From the NCBI GenBank assembly GCA_018712545.1, contig DVGV01000010.1, positions 1-33,710 of the forward strand: a DNA stretch of 33,710 bases, in the 5' to 3' direction. Shown here one piece after another: positions 1 through 8,123 of the stretch (position 1 is the first letter of the stretch; every line of letters starts with the position of its first letter). The stretch is from Candidatus Coprenecus merdigallinarum (GTDB taxonomy: Bacteria; Bacteroidota; Bacteroidia; Bacteroidales; UBA932). The notes beneath the pieces were generated by a model. That model was not told where the DNA came from and did not search any database. It saw only the letters and a list, made by a program, of their open reading frames with translations. Made by a program: the position numbers and the translations under genes.

Positions 1-246
1 GATGCGGACCTTGGCCATGACGGGGATGCTGACTGCGTTCTGGATGCCGCGGATCATCTTCGGGTCGCTCATGCGGGATACTCCGCCGGCGGCACGGATG
101 TCCGCGGGGATCCGCTCGAGAGCCATTACTGCGGCAGCACCCGCCTGTTCTGCGATTTTGGCCTGCTCGGGAGTGGTGACGTCCATGATGACGCCGCCTT
201 TGAGCATCTGGGCCAGGTTCTTGTTCAACTCATATCTGTCGTTCAT
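1..246 (-). CDS. pdxS: Pyridoxal 5'-phosphate synthase subunit PdxS (5' part only)
   Basis: PdxS makes pyridoxal 5'-phosphate from ribose 5-phosphate, glyceraldehyde 3-phosphate and ammonia supplied by the PdxT glutaminase, in the cytosol. The first 82 codons are present and the gene runs off the left edge. The N-terminus reads [18 protein letters not shown], followed by the highly conserved stretches [27 protein letters not shown] and SRMSDPKMI, which are typical of PdxS. The substrate-binding Asp of the VIMDV segment is present (about residue 22). The start is the ATG at 244-246; the open frame reaches the edge without a stop. A TAnnTTTG box lies about 85 bases upstream. pdxT would be expected nearby outside the window, but this cannot be checked. 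Confidence 0.96.
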   Translation of the reverse strand, partial: MNDRYELNKNLAQMLKGGVIMDVTTPEQAKIAEQAGAAAVMALERIPADIRAAGGVSRMSDPKMIRGIQNAVSIPVMAKVRI

Positions 247-331
247 AATACCTTGGTAATTTTAGTTAATGATAGTGTTTTGTAATTATTAAAAATAATA
301 ATGCTAAGGTGGAAATTTAAAAGTCATTCTC

Positions 332-339
332 CAAATTTA
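332..339 (-). promoter_or_regulatory. Candidate -7 box for pdxS
   Basis: On the minus strand the bases read TAAATTTG, a match to the Bacteroidetes -7 consensus TAnnTTTG. It would place transcription start about 80 bases ahead of the pdxS ATG. No clear TTTG -33 element is seen at 19-21 bases further upstream, so the call is tentative. Confidence 0.35.
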
Positions 340-419
340 AATTCGACGTAAAGCTGGGTTGGTAACGGTAGGTAGGGACGCGGCGTGGAATTGTAAATAA
401 TTGAAATACAGTAAAATAA

Positions 420-477
420 AAATACAACGAGTGCTTTTGGGAGATTTCCGAGCGGCCCAAAGATACTCGTTGTATTT
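420..477 (-). terminator. Long stem-loop, possible terminator of the PAS gene
   Basis: AAATACAACGAGT (420-432) is perfectly complementary to ACTCGTTGTATTT (465-477). A second short stem (CTTTTGGG near 434-441 with CCCAAAG at 456-462, one bulged base) sits inside it. On the minus strand the structure is followed by a T-rich run, and it lies about 160 bases beyond the stop of the PAS gene, so it could end that transcript. It could instead be a regulatory structure between that gene and pdxS. Confidence 0.45.
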
Positions 478-634
478 GCAAGACTTTGTGTGTGAATAGT
501 TTATGGTAAGGCGGTGCTCCCGTACTTACGGTTGGTAATCGAAAGACGGTATGAGCGGGTCGCCTAGCGGCCGCGAGCCGTTCATGACAGCCGTCGGAGC
601 TATGCCCGAGGGTCGTGTGCGGGTGTGTCGCTGC

Positions 635-997
635 CTACCCGCGGTCGTAGTGGGGCATCTCTTCGGGGATGACGATGGACAGCTCGATGATGCCGGCTAT
701 TGTCCTGCCGGAGGGGCCGTCCTGTGCATCGCGGGCGGTGTCGCCGGTCTCTTTGTACCACGGTGTCTGGTGGATGAGCTTGCGCTGGCCTTTCTTGCTG
801 ATGGTGTAAGAGTTCGTGACGCCTTCGGAGAGGATGCGGGCGATGATGCCCCGCGAGCGGTCATTGTGGCAGCCGAGCATGCACTTGCCCCGCATGTCGC
901 CGTTCACTGCCACCGACCTCTCATTCTGGTACACGATCACGCACTCCGTATCGCAGACCGTCACCGCACATTCCACATATTTGAAAAAATCTTCCAT
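635..997 (-). CDS. Small single-domain PAS protein
   Basis: A 120-residue soluble protein that is essentially one PAS-like domain. Features seen: the opening AVTVCDTECVIVYQNE resembles the first strands of a PAS fold (internal cue 'vtvcDtegviVyqNe'); then GKCMLGCHND, NSYTISKKGQRKLIHQTPWY, and a terminal strand GIIELSIVIPEEMPHY. Short stand-alone proteins of this shape, annotated only as PAS-domain proteins, are common in Bacteroidales (family recollection). There is no signal peptide, membrane segment, kinase or DNA-binding domain, so an output partner would have to be separate. Four cysteines are present, so a bound cofactor is possible but not shown. The ATG at 995-997 is preceded by an A-rich stretch (AAAAAGAT). 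Its role is unknown. Confidence 0.8.
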   Translation of the reverse strand: MEDFFKYVECAVTVCDTECVIVYQNERSVAVNGDMRGKCMLGCHNDRSRGIIARILSEGVTNSYTISKKGQRKLIHQTPWYKETGDTARDAQDGPSGRTIAGIIELSIVIPEEMPHYDRG

Positions 998-1044
998 ATC
1001 TTTTTGATTGAATAACTCATTGTTTCATTGCTTACAAGCGATTT

Positions 1045-1223
1045 TCACGTTGCTTTTTAGTTGTGGCGTATCAATGTGACTGTCAGTTGGATGCGGTTTT
1101 GAGGCATATTTACGTGGAGCAAATAATCCGTGTTTTGCCGCAAATCTCGTGTATTTAAAAAGTTTTCGTTTGGGTAAATCTTTGACAGCGAGCCGGTTGG
1201 TGTATAACTAAAAAGCAACGTGA
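1045..1223. repeat. 179-bp segment bounded by perfect 18-bp inverted repeats
   Basis: TCACGTTGCTTTTTAGTT at 1045-1062 is the exact reverse complement of 1206-1223. The enclosed sequence is AT-rich and has no credible ORF. The size and perfect termini fit a MITE-like element or a large hairpin between two leftward genes. No flanking target-site duplication was evident. It also lies just downstream of the DPP IV stop and could influence that transcript's 3' end. Confidence 0.6.
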
Positions 1224-1250
1224 GAATAGGGGCGTTTTGGTTACAGGTGG

Positions 1251-3494
1251 TTACAGGTGCTCTTCCCAGAATTTGAACATGGACTGATACAGATGATAAG
1301 TAGTATTCTCCCGCTCCGAGATGCCGTGGGTGCGCATCGGATAGGAAAGCTGGTAGAACATCTTGTTCTGGCGGATGAGCTCGTTGACCAGCATCTCGCA
1401 GCACTGGTAGTGGACGTTGTCATCACCTGTGCCGTGAATCAGCAGCAGGTCGCCCTTAAGCCCTCCGGCGAAGTTGATGGCCGAGCCGTCATGGTAGCTC
1501 TGCGGATTGAGCGAGGGGATTCCGGAGTACCTTTCCTGATAGATGGTGTCGTACAGATAGAGGGAATACACTCCTGCCACTGCGATACCTGTGGAGTAGA
1601 TAGAGGGGTACTTGAACATCAGGTGAGCCGTGGACGAGCCGCCGCCGCTCCAGCCCCAGATGCCGATACGGGCGGGGTCCATGAAGCTGTAGGTCTGCAG
1701 GAGCCGGGTGACTGCCGCGGCGTGGTCGGCGATGGGCAGGATGCCGATCTTGCCGTGTACGCATTTGCGCCACTCATGTCCTCTCGGTGTAGCCGTACCG
1801 CGGGGATCGACGCTCATCACGACATATCCCTGCTGGGCGAGGAACCGGCTCCAGAGGTCGCCTCCGCCCCAGGAGTTCTGCACGGTGGACTGCCAGGGCT
1901 CTCCGTAGATGTAGAAGATGACCGGATATTTCTGTGAAGGGTCGAAGCCGGCGGGCTTGATCATCCAGCCGTCGAGTACCACCTCGCCGATATCCACGCG
2001 AAAGAATTCCTTGGGGTTGAGCTCCAGGGCGGCGAACTTGGCGGCCAGTTCATGGTTGTCCTCCAGTACGCGGACTGTCTTGTGCCTGGGCAGGGTGACT
2101 ATCTCGTAGACGGTAGGGGTCTCGCTGTTGCTGAAGGTGTGCATGGCATACTTGGCGTCCGGCGAGATGTTGTAGTAGTGGTGTCCGGCGGGGGCGTCTG
2201 CGGGGGTCAGGCGCTCTGGCTCCCCCTTGCCGTCCAGGCGGCTGCGGTAGAGGTAGCGGTCTATGGGACTGTCGGGGGTACCGATGTAGTAGACCCAGCC
2301 GCCCTCGGTGTCTATGCGTACGATGCTCTCGTAGTCGAAGTCCCCGTTGGTGATCAGGGTCATCCCGCTGCCGTCGCGGGATACGCGGTAGAGATGTCTC
2401 CAGCCGTCTCTTTCGCTGGTCCAGGTGAAATACTTGCCGTTCTCGAGCCATACGATGTCGTCATGCACGTCGAGGAAGGCCCCGTCGGTCTCGGTGAGCA
2501 CGGGGGTGAGCTCCATCGTGCGGATATTGCCGTAGAAGACCCAGTCTGTGTTCTGGGCGCGGTTGAGCCTTTGGATCATCACCTCGTCCGAGCCGGGTAC
2601 GAACTCCATGCGGGCCAGGTAGTGCTCTCTCGGGTCGCCCTCGAACTCGAACCAGCGGGTTGCGGGCTCCGCTGCATCCACGTCCACTACACCGATGCGG
2701 GCAGCTGAGTTGGTGGTGCCGGCCTTGGGATAGGGCAGGGGAATGACGGTGGAGTAGATTGAGTCGATGTTGTCTATCATGTAGAATGTGCCTGTGCCGC
2801 GGGTGTCGAACTGCCAGTAGGCTATGCTCCGGCTGTCAGGACTCCAGCGCCAGCCGTCCTGCTGGTGCAGCTCCTCCTCGTAGACCCAGTCGAACTGGCC
2901 GTTGATGATCTCGTCGTTGCCGTCGGAGGTCAGCTGGCGGACGTTGCCGTCGGCGAGGCTCTCTACGTAGAGGTTGTTCTTATACACGTAGGCGATCTTC
3001 GTTCCGTCGGGAGAGAACTTGGCGAACTGCATCCAGCAGGGCTCGAAACTCAGGAGGCCGAGCTGGCGGAGCTCACCCGAAGCGGGGGTGTAGAGCCAGT
3101 AGTTGCCTCTCTTGGCCGTCCTCCACACGCGCTGCGCGTCAGTGTAGATCATCAGCTGCGAGCCGTCGGGCGACCAGGTGTAGCCGTTGACGGTCAGGGG
3201 ACGGTCCCATCCTTCGGGGATGAGGTCCGACGCTGCTACTGTGATTTTCTTTTCCCCGGTCCTGATGTCATTGAGGACTATGTTCTGTCCTCCGGTGGCC
3301 TCATCCCTCTCGATGGTGAGGAAGGAATGGCCGTCTTCAGCCCAGCGGAAGGCGCTGACACCCTTTGCGGAGTATTCGTAATTCTTGTATATGTCCTCGA
3401 GGGTCAGCTTCGTGTTCTGGGCTGACGCGGGAAGAGAGACTGCGGCGGTCATGAAGAGGGCCGCGGCAGTGGAAAGGATGGTGGAATGTCTCAT
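1251..3494 (-). CDS. Dipeptidyl peptidase IV-type serine peptidase (family S9B)
   Basis: Exported prolyl oligopeptidase-family enzyme that removes N-terminal X-Pro/X-Ala dipeptides from peptides. The 747 residues are the usual length for the family. A signal peptide is visible (residues 1-25, ending ASAQ). The beta-propeller domain fills about residues 30-480 and includes WVYEEEL near 203-209, the double-Glu motif that in DPP IV holds the substrate amino terminus. The alpha/beta-hydrolase domain follows, with nucleophile motif GWSGGGS (Ser616), Asp691/692 in HGTGDDNVHYQ and His723 in THGIS. The nucleophile elbow is GWSGGG rather than the more common GWSYGG. It lies 19 bases downstream of the isoaspartyl peptidase gene on the same strand, so the two are probably cotranscribed. 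Location is inferred to be periplasm or outer surface. Confidence 0.95.
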   Translation of the reverse strand: MRHSTILSTAAALFMTAAVSLPASAQNTKLTLEDIYKNYEYSAKGVSAFRWAEDGHSFLTIERDEATGGQNIVLNDIRTGEKKITVAASDLIPEGWDRPLTVNGYTWSPDGSQLMIYTDAQRVWRTAKRGNYWLYTPASGELRQLGLLSFEPCWMQFAKFSPDGTKIAYVYKNNLYVESLADGNVRQLTSDGNDEIINGQFDWVYEEELHQQDGWRWSPDSRSIAYWQFDTRGTGTFYMIDNIDSIYSTVIPLPYPKAGTTNSAARIGVVDVDAAEPATRWFEFEGDPREHYLARMEFVPGSDEVMIQRLNRAQNTDWVFYGNIRTMELTPVLTETDGAFLDVHDDIVWLENGKYFTWTSERDGWRHLYRVSRDGSGMTLITNGDFDYESIVRIDTEGGWVYYIGTPDSPIDRYLYRSRLDGKGEPERLTPADAPAGHHYYNISPDAKYAMHTFSNSETPTVYEIVTLPRHKTVRVLEDNHELAAKFAALELNPKEFFRVDIGEVVLDGWMIKPAGFDPSQKYPVIFYIYGEPWQSTVQNSWGGGDLWSRFLAQQGYVVMSVDPRGTATPRGHEWRKCVHGKIGILPIADHAAAVTRLLQTYSFMDPARIGIWGWSGGGSSTAHLMFKYPSIYSTGIAVAGVYSLYLYDTIYQERYSGIPSLNPQSYHDGSAINFAGGLKGDLLLIHGTGDDNVHYQCCEMLVNELIRQNKMFYQLSYPMRTHGISERENTTYHLYQSMFKFWEEHL

Positions 3495-3513
3495 CTCGGG
3501 AAAATATTAAATA

Positions 3514-4530
3514 TTACTGTTTTTCAATCATCCTGTCGGAGATGCCGTAGGCCTCGACGATCCTGCCGGAGCCTTTCTCCTTGTACAGGTATCCGCGGTA
3601 CATGCCGCTGCAGTTGAATGGCATGGCGATGTTGCCGTGACGGTCTACGGCGATGAGGCCTCCGTTGCCCTCCTCGCGGTTCAGCTCATTGAAAATGATG
3701 TGGTGGGCAGCGTCCTCTATGCTCTCGCCCAGGAACTTGCAGCGGGCGTTGAGGTTGAATGCCACGGAGTGGCGGATGAAGTACTCGCCGTGTCCGGTAC
3801 AGGAGACGGCCACTCCCTCATTGTCCGCGTAGGTGCCTGCTCCGATGACGGGAGCATCCCCGATGCGGCCCCATTTCTTGCCGAACATGCCGCCGGTGCT
3901 GGTGCCTGCGGTCAGATTGCCCTCAGAGTCGAGGACCACGCAGCCCACCGTGCCGTTCTTCTTGGACTTGGCCTGGAACTCCTTGACCCATTTCATGGTC
4001 TTCGGGGTGGCAAAGTAGGAGTTGTCCTCCACCGTCTCAAGGCCCTGCTCCTGGGCGAAACGGTCCGCGCCGGTGCCGCTGAGCATCACATGGGGGGAGG
4101 CGGTCTTTACGGCGTATGCGGCGTCAATGGGGTGCTTAACGTGGCGCACTCCCGCCACCGCTCCGGCACTGAGGTCCCTGCCTTCCATGATGGCGGCGTC
4201 CAGCTCGAAGTAGCCCTCTGCGGAGATGGTCGCTCCGACTCCGGCATTGAACAGAGGATTGCTCTCGAAGTAGCGGATGACAGCCCTTACCGCTTCTGTG
4301 CCGTCGCCTCCGCCGTCAAGTACCTCCCTGCCTATGTTGAGGGCTGTGTCGAGGGCTGCATAGTAGCGTCCGGCGATGTCGGGGTCGTCGGCCTGGTCCC
4401 CCATCTCGCCGGCACCTCCGTGGACGACGATGACGTATTCCCTTTCAGATTCCGGTGCTGCGGTGCTTCCGCATCCTGCCGCCAGAAGTGCCGCGGCGGG
4501 GAGCAGCATGAGTAAGAAAAATTTTTTCAT
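3514..4530 (-). CDS. Isoaspartyl peptidase/L-asparaginase, lipoprotein (Ntn hydrolase, family T2)
   Basis: Cleaves isoaspartyl dipeptides and asparagine; proteins of this family are activated by self-cleavage before a Thr that becomes the nucleophile. Evidence seen: N-terminal lipoprotein signal with lipobox LAAGC (Cys20), the family opening VVHGGAG (about 36-41), FNAGVGA, and the cleavage site GTVGCV with Thr194 as predicted nucleophile, followed by TAGTSTGG and the GRIGDAPVIGAGTYAD segment. The 338-residue length fits. The lipid anchor implies the periplasm or outer membrane. It is the first gene of a two-gene leftward unit with the DPP IV gene. Divergent from pepP, with an 88-base shared promoter region. 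Confidence 0.94.
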   Translation of the reverse strand: MKKFFLLMLLPAAALLAAGCGSTAAPESEREYVIVVHGGAGEMGDQADDPDIAGRYYAALDTALNIGREVLDGGGDGTEAVRAVIRYFESNPLFNAGVGATISAEGYFELDAAIMEGRDLSAGAVAGVRHVKHPIDAAYAVKTASPHVMLSGTGADRFAQEQGLETVEDNSYFATPKTMKWVKEFQAKSKKNGTVGCVVLDSEGNLTAGTSTGGMFGKKWGRIGDAPVIGAGTYADNEGVAVSCTGHGEYFIRHSVAFNLNARCKFLGESIEDAAHHIIFNELNREEGNGGLIAVDRHGNIAMPFNCSGMYRGYLYKEKGSGRIVEAYGISDRMIEKQ

Positions 4531-4559
4531 GGTCTTGTTCTAAATGTGCTGTATGACTG

Positions 4560-4567
4560 CAAATGTA
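4560..4567 (-). promoter_or_regulatory. Candidate -7 box for the isoaspartyl peptidase/DPP IV unit
   Basis: Minus-strand TACATTTG matches TAnnTTTG and lies about 30 bases upstream of the ATG. No good -33 element is seen at the standard distance. Confidence 0.4.
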
Positions 4568-4579
4568 GATAAAATTTTG

Positions 4580-4587
4580 TATCTTTA
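4580..4587 (+). promoter_or_regulatory. Candidate -7 box for pepP and the hydrogenase-sensor genes
   Basis: TATCTTTA is a one-mismatch form of TAnnTTTG in the divergent region, about 30 bases upstream of the chosen pepP start. No clear -33 element is visible. Confidence 0.35.
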
Positions 4588-4618
4588 CCACCTGATACAA
4601 CCTATAAAACCTAATGCC

Positions 4619-6016
4619 ATGTTTTCAAGAGAGACCTACATCGAAAGAAGGGCGAGGCTCGTGGCTGATATGAAATACCACGGCGAGTCCGGACTCCTTC
4701 TCTTTCTCGGCAACGATGAGGCCGGGATGAATTATGCAGACAACACATACCCATATCGCCAGGACTCCACATTCCTGTATTTCTTCGGTCTGGATTGCGC
4801 CGGACTGTCCGCGATAGTGGATATAGACGAGGGAGTATCCACGGTGTTCGGCGACGAGCTGACGGTTGACGACATCGTGTGGACGGGCAGCCGGCCCACT
4901 CTCCGCCAGCAGTGCGACAAGGCCGGAGTGGACCGCACCGAGCCGGTGGATAAGCTCAAGGACAGGGTCCAGAGGGCCATGAACAAAGGCCGTATGGTAC
5001 ATTTCCTGCCGCCATACAGACCAGAGCACGCGCTCAAGATATTCAGCCTGCTGGGACTTCCTGTGCAGGTCCAGACCGAGAATGTCTCGATTCCGTTCGT
5101 CAAGGCGGTGGTGAACATGCGCAACCACAAGTCTCCTGAGGAGATTGACCATATCGAGGAGGCGGTGGATATCTCCGTAGAGATGCATCAGGCCATGATG
5201 CGGATGGTACGTCCGGGCATATCGGAGGCGGAAGTGGCCTCGGCGGTGACCGAGATTGCCTTGAGGAAGGGAGCCGGCCTGTCATTCCCGGTCATAGCCA
5301 CTGTGAACGGCCAGACGCTGCATAACCATTACCACGGCAACATCCTCCGGGAAGGCGACCTCTTCCTGCTCGATGCCGGTGCCGAGAACGGCATGCACTA
5401 TGCCGGTGATCTATCATCCACCGCTCCTGTCAGCAGACGTTTCACGGATCAGCAGAAGATGATATACGATATGGCGCTGCACGCCCATACCGTCGCAGTG
5501 GATGCTCTGAGACCCGGTATTGCCTTCCGTGAGATTCATCTCAAGGTGGCCGAGACCATCGCCGCTGACCTCAAGAGCATCGGTCTGGTGACCGGAGATC
5601 CGGCCGAGGTGGCGCATGAGGGAGCCTACGCCATGTTCTTCCCCTGCGGTCTGGGCCATATGATGGGACTGGATGTACACGACATGGAGAACCTGGGCGA
5701 GGTATGGGTAGGATACGACGGTCATCCCAAGAGCGCTACCTTCGGTTTCAAGTCCCTGCGCCTGGCCCGTCCCCTGGAGCCCGGCTTCGTACTCACCATC
5801 GAGCCCGGTATCTATTTCATTCCCGAGCTGATAGACCTGTGGAGGAACCAGGGCAAGTTCAAGAATTTCCTCAATTATGACGAGATAGAGAAGTTCAAGG
5901 GCTTCGGCGGCCTGCGCAACGAGGAGGACTACCTCATCACTCCCGACGGCAAGCGCCGGCTCGGACATCTCTACAAGCCCATGACTGCCGACGAGGTGGA
6001 GGCAATGAAACAGTAA
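4619..6016 (+). CDS. pepP: Xaa-Pro aminopeptidase (family M24B)
   Basis: Cytosolic metallopeptidase removing the N-terminal residue from X-Pro peptides. The start is set at the ATG at 4619 (MFSRETYIERRA), giving 465 residues; the frame is open back to 4544, but that leader is unlike the family and overlaps the promoter region. An aminopeptidase P N-terminal domain (creatinase-like, about 1-170) is followed by the pita-bread catalytic domain. Metal ligands are visible: the two Asp in LLDAGAENGMHYAGD, His in GHMMGLDVHD, Glu in TIEPGIYF and Glu in GLRNEEDYL. The next gene starts 19 bases after the stop, so it may be cotranscribed with the hydrogenase-sensor set, although no functional link is obvious. 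Confidence 0.95.
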   Translation: MFSRETYIERRARLVADMKYHGESGLLLFLGNDEAGMNYADNTYPYRQDSTFLYFFGLDCAGLSAIVDIDEGVSTVFGDELTVDDIVWTGSRPTLRQQCDKAGVDRTEPVDKLKDRVQRAMNKGRMVHFLPPYRPEHALKIFSLLGLPVQVQTENVSIPFVKAVVNMRNHKSPEEIDHIEEAVDISVEMHQAMMRMVRPGISEAEVASAVTEIALRKGAGLSFPVIATVNGQTLHNHYHGNILREGDLFLLDAGAENGMHYAGDLSSTAPVSRRFTDQQKMIYDMALHAHTVAVDALRPGIAFREIHLKVAETIAADLKSIGLVTGDPAEVAHEGAYAMFFPCGLGHMMGLDVHDMENLGEVWVGYDGHPKSATFGFKSLRLARPLEPGFVLTIEPGIYFIPELIDLWRNQGKFKNFLNYDEIEKFKGFGGLRNEEDYLITPDGKRRLGHLYKPMTADEVEAMKQ

Positions 6017-6035
6017 TCCACTATAACACAGGACA

Positions 6036-6314
6036 ATGATAGTTAAAATCTGCATAGGAAGCTCCTGCCACCTCAAAGGCTCCTACGACGTGGTCGAGGG
6101 CATGAAGGAAATGCTCCGCAAGTACGACGTGGAGGAGCTCATCGAACTTCAGGCCAGTTTCTGCTTCGGACAGTGCGCCGACGGAGTCGTAATGAGGGCC
6201 GAGGAGGCTCTCGACGGCTCCGCGGACGTGTTCGTCCGGGGAGTCAATAAGGACAATATCGAGGAAAAGTTCCTCACGGAAGTGTATTCCAGGCTCGGCC
6301 TGCCCCAGCCGTAA
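6036..6314 (+). CDS. Thioredoxin-like [2Fe-2S] protein (NuoE/HndA C-terminal-domain type)
   Basis: A 92-residue cytosolic protein with four cysteines in the pattern of thioredoxin-like [2Fe-2S] domains: CIGSSC (Cys6 and Cys11) and CFGQC (Cys43 and Cys47). This is the C-terminal half of NuoE/HndA subunits standing alone, without the N-terminal helical part. It probably carries electrons, or serves as a redox partner, for the hydrogenase-like protein encoded 30 bases downstream. The ending GVNKDNIEEKF also fits the family. Its tight position between pepP and the hydrogenase-like gene supports cotranscription. It is a pairing often seen with PAS-type [FeFe] hydrogenases (general family knowledge, not checked here). 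Confidence 0.87.
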   Translation: MIVKICIGSSCHLKGSYDVVEGMKEMLRKYDVEELIELQASFCFGQCADGVVMRAEEALDGSADVFVRGVNKDNIEEKFLTEVYSRLGLPQP

Positions 6315-6344
6315 CCCGGGGCCCGCTACAGACAATCCAGACTT

Positions 6345-8105
6345 ATGAAAGAATATCTCGAATTTAAGAAAGCCCGGTGCAAGGACTGCTACAAATGTCT
6401 CAGGGAATGCCCGGTGAAAGCCATTGAGGTCAAGAACCATCAGGCTCAGATCATCAAGGAACGGTGTATCCTCTGCGGACGCTGTACCGTAGTCTGCCCT
6501 CAGAATGCCAAGATCGTCCACAGCGAGAAGGAGGAGGTGGACGCCCTCCTGCTTTCTGGGGACAATGTGGTGGCGAGCATTGCCCCGTCCTTCATATCCT
6601 CCTTCCGTCTTCAGAGCTTCGCCCAGATGGAGGCAGTGCTGCTCAAGCTCGGCTTCGCCTTTGCCGAGGAGACGGCCGTCGGAGCCAATGCCGTGACGAA
6701 GGAGTACGCCAGGTGCATTGCCACAGGAGAGTATAAGAATTTCATCACCTCCGCCTGTCCGGCCCTCTGCCGCCTCATCCAGGAGTACCATCCCGATGCC
6801 CTGAAGTACCTCGCACCGGTGGATTCCCCGATGATTGCCCATGCCAAGATGCTGAGGCAGAGGTTCCCCGGCTGCAAGGTTATTTTCATAGGACCCTGCA
6901 TTGCCAAGAAGCGGGAGGCCCGTGAGAGCGGACTGATAGCCGGAGTGCTGACCTTCGAGGACCTGCGCCGGCTGATGGTCGAGAGGGGACTTACCTTCCC
7001 CCTGCCTGATGCTGTGGCCCTGGAGGGGGAGAAATACGGCTGCACCGGTATCTCAGGAGATGCTCCTGCCAACCGCAGCAAGTCCTATCCGGTCCGCCGG
7101 GGCATCATTCATGCGTTCGAGGCGCGTCCCCAGGGATACGACTATGTGGCAGTGGACGGTCCGCTGAACTGCGTCAATACGCTGGAGAATATCGAAAAGG
7201 TAAGCGGGGTGTTCTTCGAGATGAATATGTGTGAGAATGCCTGTGTCAGCGGTCCTTGCAGTCTGATAGGTGACGGTGAGGGAGTGAGGGCTACGGTCGA
7301 TGTGAAACGGTATGTGCGGCATGAGTGCGAGGTGCTGCGGCCTGAGAAGGAGGGCGACCGCGAATACACCGTGGATATTTCCGCGGCATATCCCAGGATC
7401 GAGAACAGGAGCCTGATACCTGCCCCGGAGCAGATAGAGGAGATACTCCGCCGCACCGGCAAGTTCAAGCCCGAGGACGAACTCAACTGCGGCTCCTGCG
7501 GTTACCCTACCTGCCGCGAGAAGGCCTGGGCCGTGTTCAACGGCTATGCCGACATAGACATCTGCCTGCCCTACATGCGCGAGAGGGCCGAGTCCATGTC
7601 CTACGAGATCATTCACAACAGTCCCGAGGGCATCGTCGTCCTGGACAGCGACATGAATGTGGTGGACATCAATGCCAAGGCCCGCGAGCTCCTGGGCATC
7701 ACCACCGTCAATGTCAAGGGTCTGCCGGCCGTCGACTTCTTCAATCCCACCGAGTTCCTCATCGCCCAGAACTCCGGAAAGCAGTACGTGCGCAAGAAGA
7801 TGTACGTCTCCGAGACCCGGAGGCATATCGACCTGTCCATCAGCATCCTCAAGAGCAACCACGCCCTCTTCGGCATCCTCAAGGACATCACCGACGAGGT
7901 GCAGTACAGCGAGAAACTGGGCAAGATGCGCATGGAGACCCTGGCCACCACCGACGACGTGATCAAGAAGCAGATGCGCGTGGCCCAGGAGATCGCCTCG
8001 CTGCTGGGTGAGACCACGGCCGAGACCAAGGTGGCCCTGCTCAAGCTCAAGAAGACCCTCATGCAGGAAGAGGAGGAGAGGGGAAAGTCCGAGGGAAAAG
8101 CCTAA
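6345..8105 (+). CDS. Sensory-type [FeFe]-hydrogenase-like protein with Fe-S and PAS domains (HydS-like, group C)
   Basis: A 586-residue cytosolic protein. Domains in order: two [4Fe-4S] clusters (Cys12/15/18/22 and Cys41/44/47/51); H-cluster domain about 70-330; a four-Cys Fe-S domain about 375-410 (NCGSCGYPTC, Cys382/385/390 and Cys407); PAS domain about 418-520; and a C-terminal helical segment likely to form a coiled coil. H-cluster motifs are present but altered: L1 TSACPA (Cys138 kept, while the preceding proton-relay Cys is Ala137), L2 GPCIAKKRE (Cys185) and L3 EMNMCENAC (Cys296 and Cys300). All four ligands to the H-cluster are therefore retained. The Cys-to-Ala change and the PAS tail fit sensory rather than catalytic enzymes. 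The SpoIIE-type phosphatase gene 18 bases downstream suggests the phosphatase-linked subgroup. H-cluster assembly would need HydE, HydF and HydG, which are not in this window. Confidence 0.92.
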   Translation: MKEYLEFKKARCKDCYKCLRECPVKAIEVKNHQAQIIKERCILCGRCTVVCPQNAKIVHSEKEEVDALLLSGDNVVASIAPSFISSFRLQSFAQMEAVLLKLGFAFAEETAVGANAVTKEYARCIATGEYKNFITSACPALCRLIQEYHPDALKYLAPVDSPMIAHAKMLRQRFPGCKVIFIGPCIAKKREARESGLIAGVLTFEDLRRLMVERGLTFPLPDAVALEGEKYGCTGISGDAPANRSKSYPVRRGIIHAFEARPQGYDYVAVDGPLNCVNTLENIEKVSGVFFEMNMCENACVSGPCSLIGDGEGVRATVDVKRYVRHECEVLRPEKEGDREYTVDISAAYPRIENRSLIPAPEQIEEILRRTGKFKPEDELNCGSCGYPTCREKAWAVFNGYADIDICLPYMRERAESMSYEIIHNSPEGIVVLDSDMNVVDINAKARELLGITTVNVKGLPAVDFFNPTEFLIAQNSGKQYVRKKMYVSETRRHIDLSISILKSNHALFGILKDITDEVQYSEKLGKMRMETLATTDDVIKKQMRVAQEIASLLGETTAETKVALLKLKKTLMQEEEERGKSEGKA

Positions 8106-8123
8106 TGCTCAGGAGGGACGCTT

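Larger units (their letters stand above)
247..634. other. Intergenic region between pdxS and the PAS gene
   Basis: About 390 bases without a credible gene. It holds the candidate pdxS -7 box and the stem-loop listed separately. The pdxS-proximal half is AT-rich. Nothing else was recognised. Confidence 0.7.

Noticed and set aside
551-1015. Plus-strand open frame opposite the PAS gene
   Set aside because: The minus-strand protein has a recognisable PAS-like pattern and a ribosome-binding context; the plus frame has neither.
4544-4618. Extended N-terminus of the Xaa-Pro aminopeptidase
   Set aside because: The leader overlaps the divergent promoter region, and the family N-terminus begins at the ATG at 4619.
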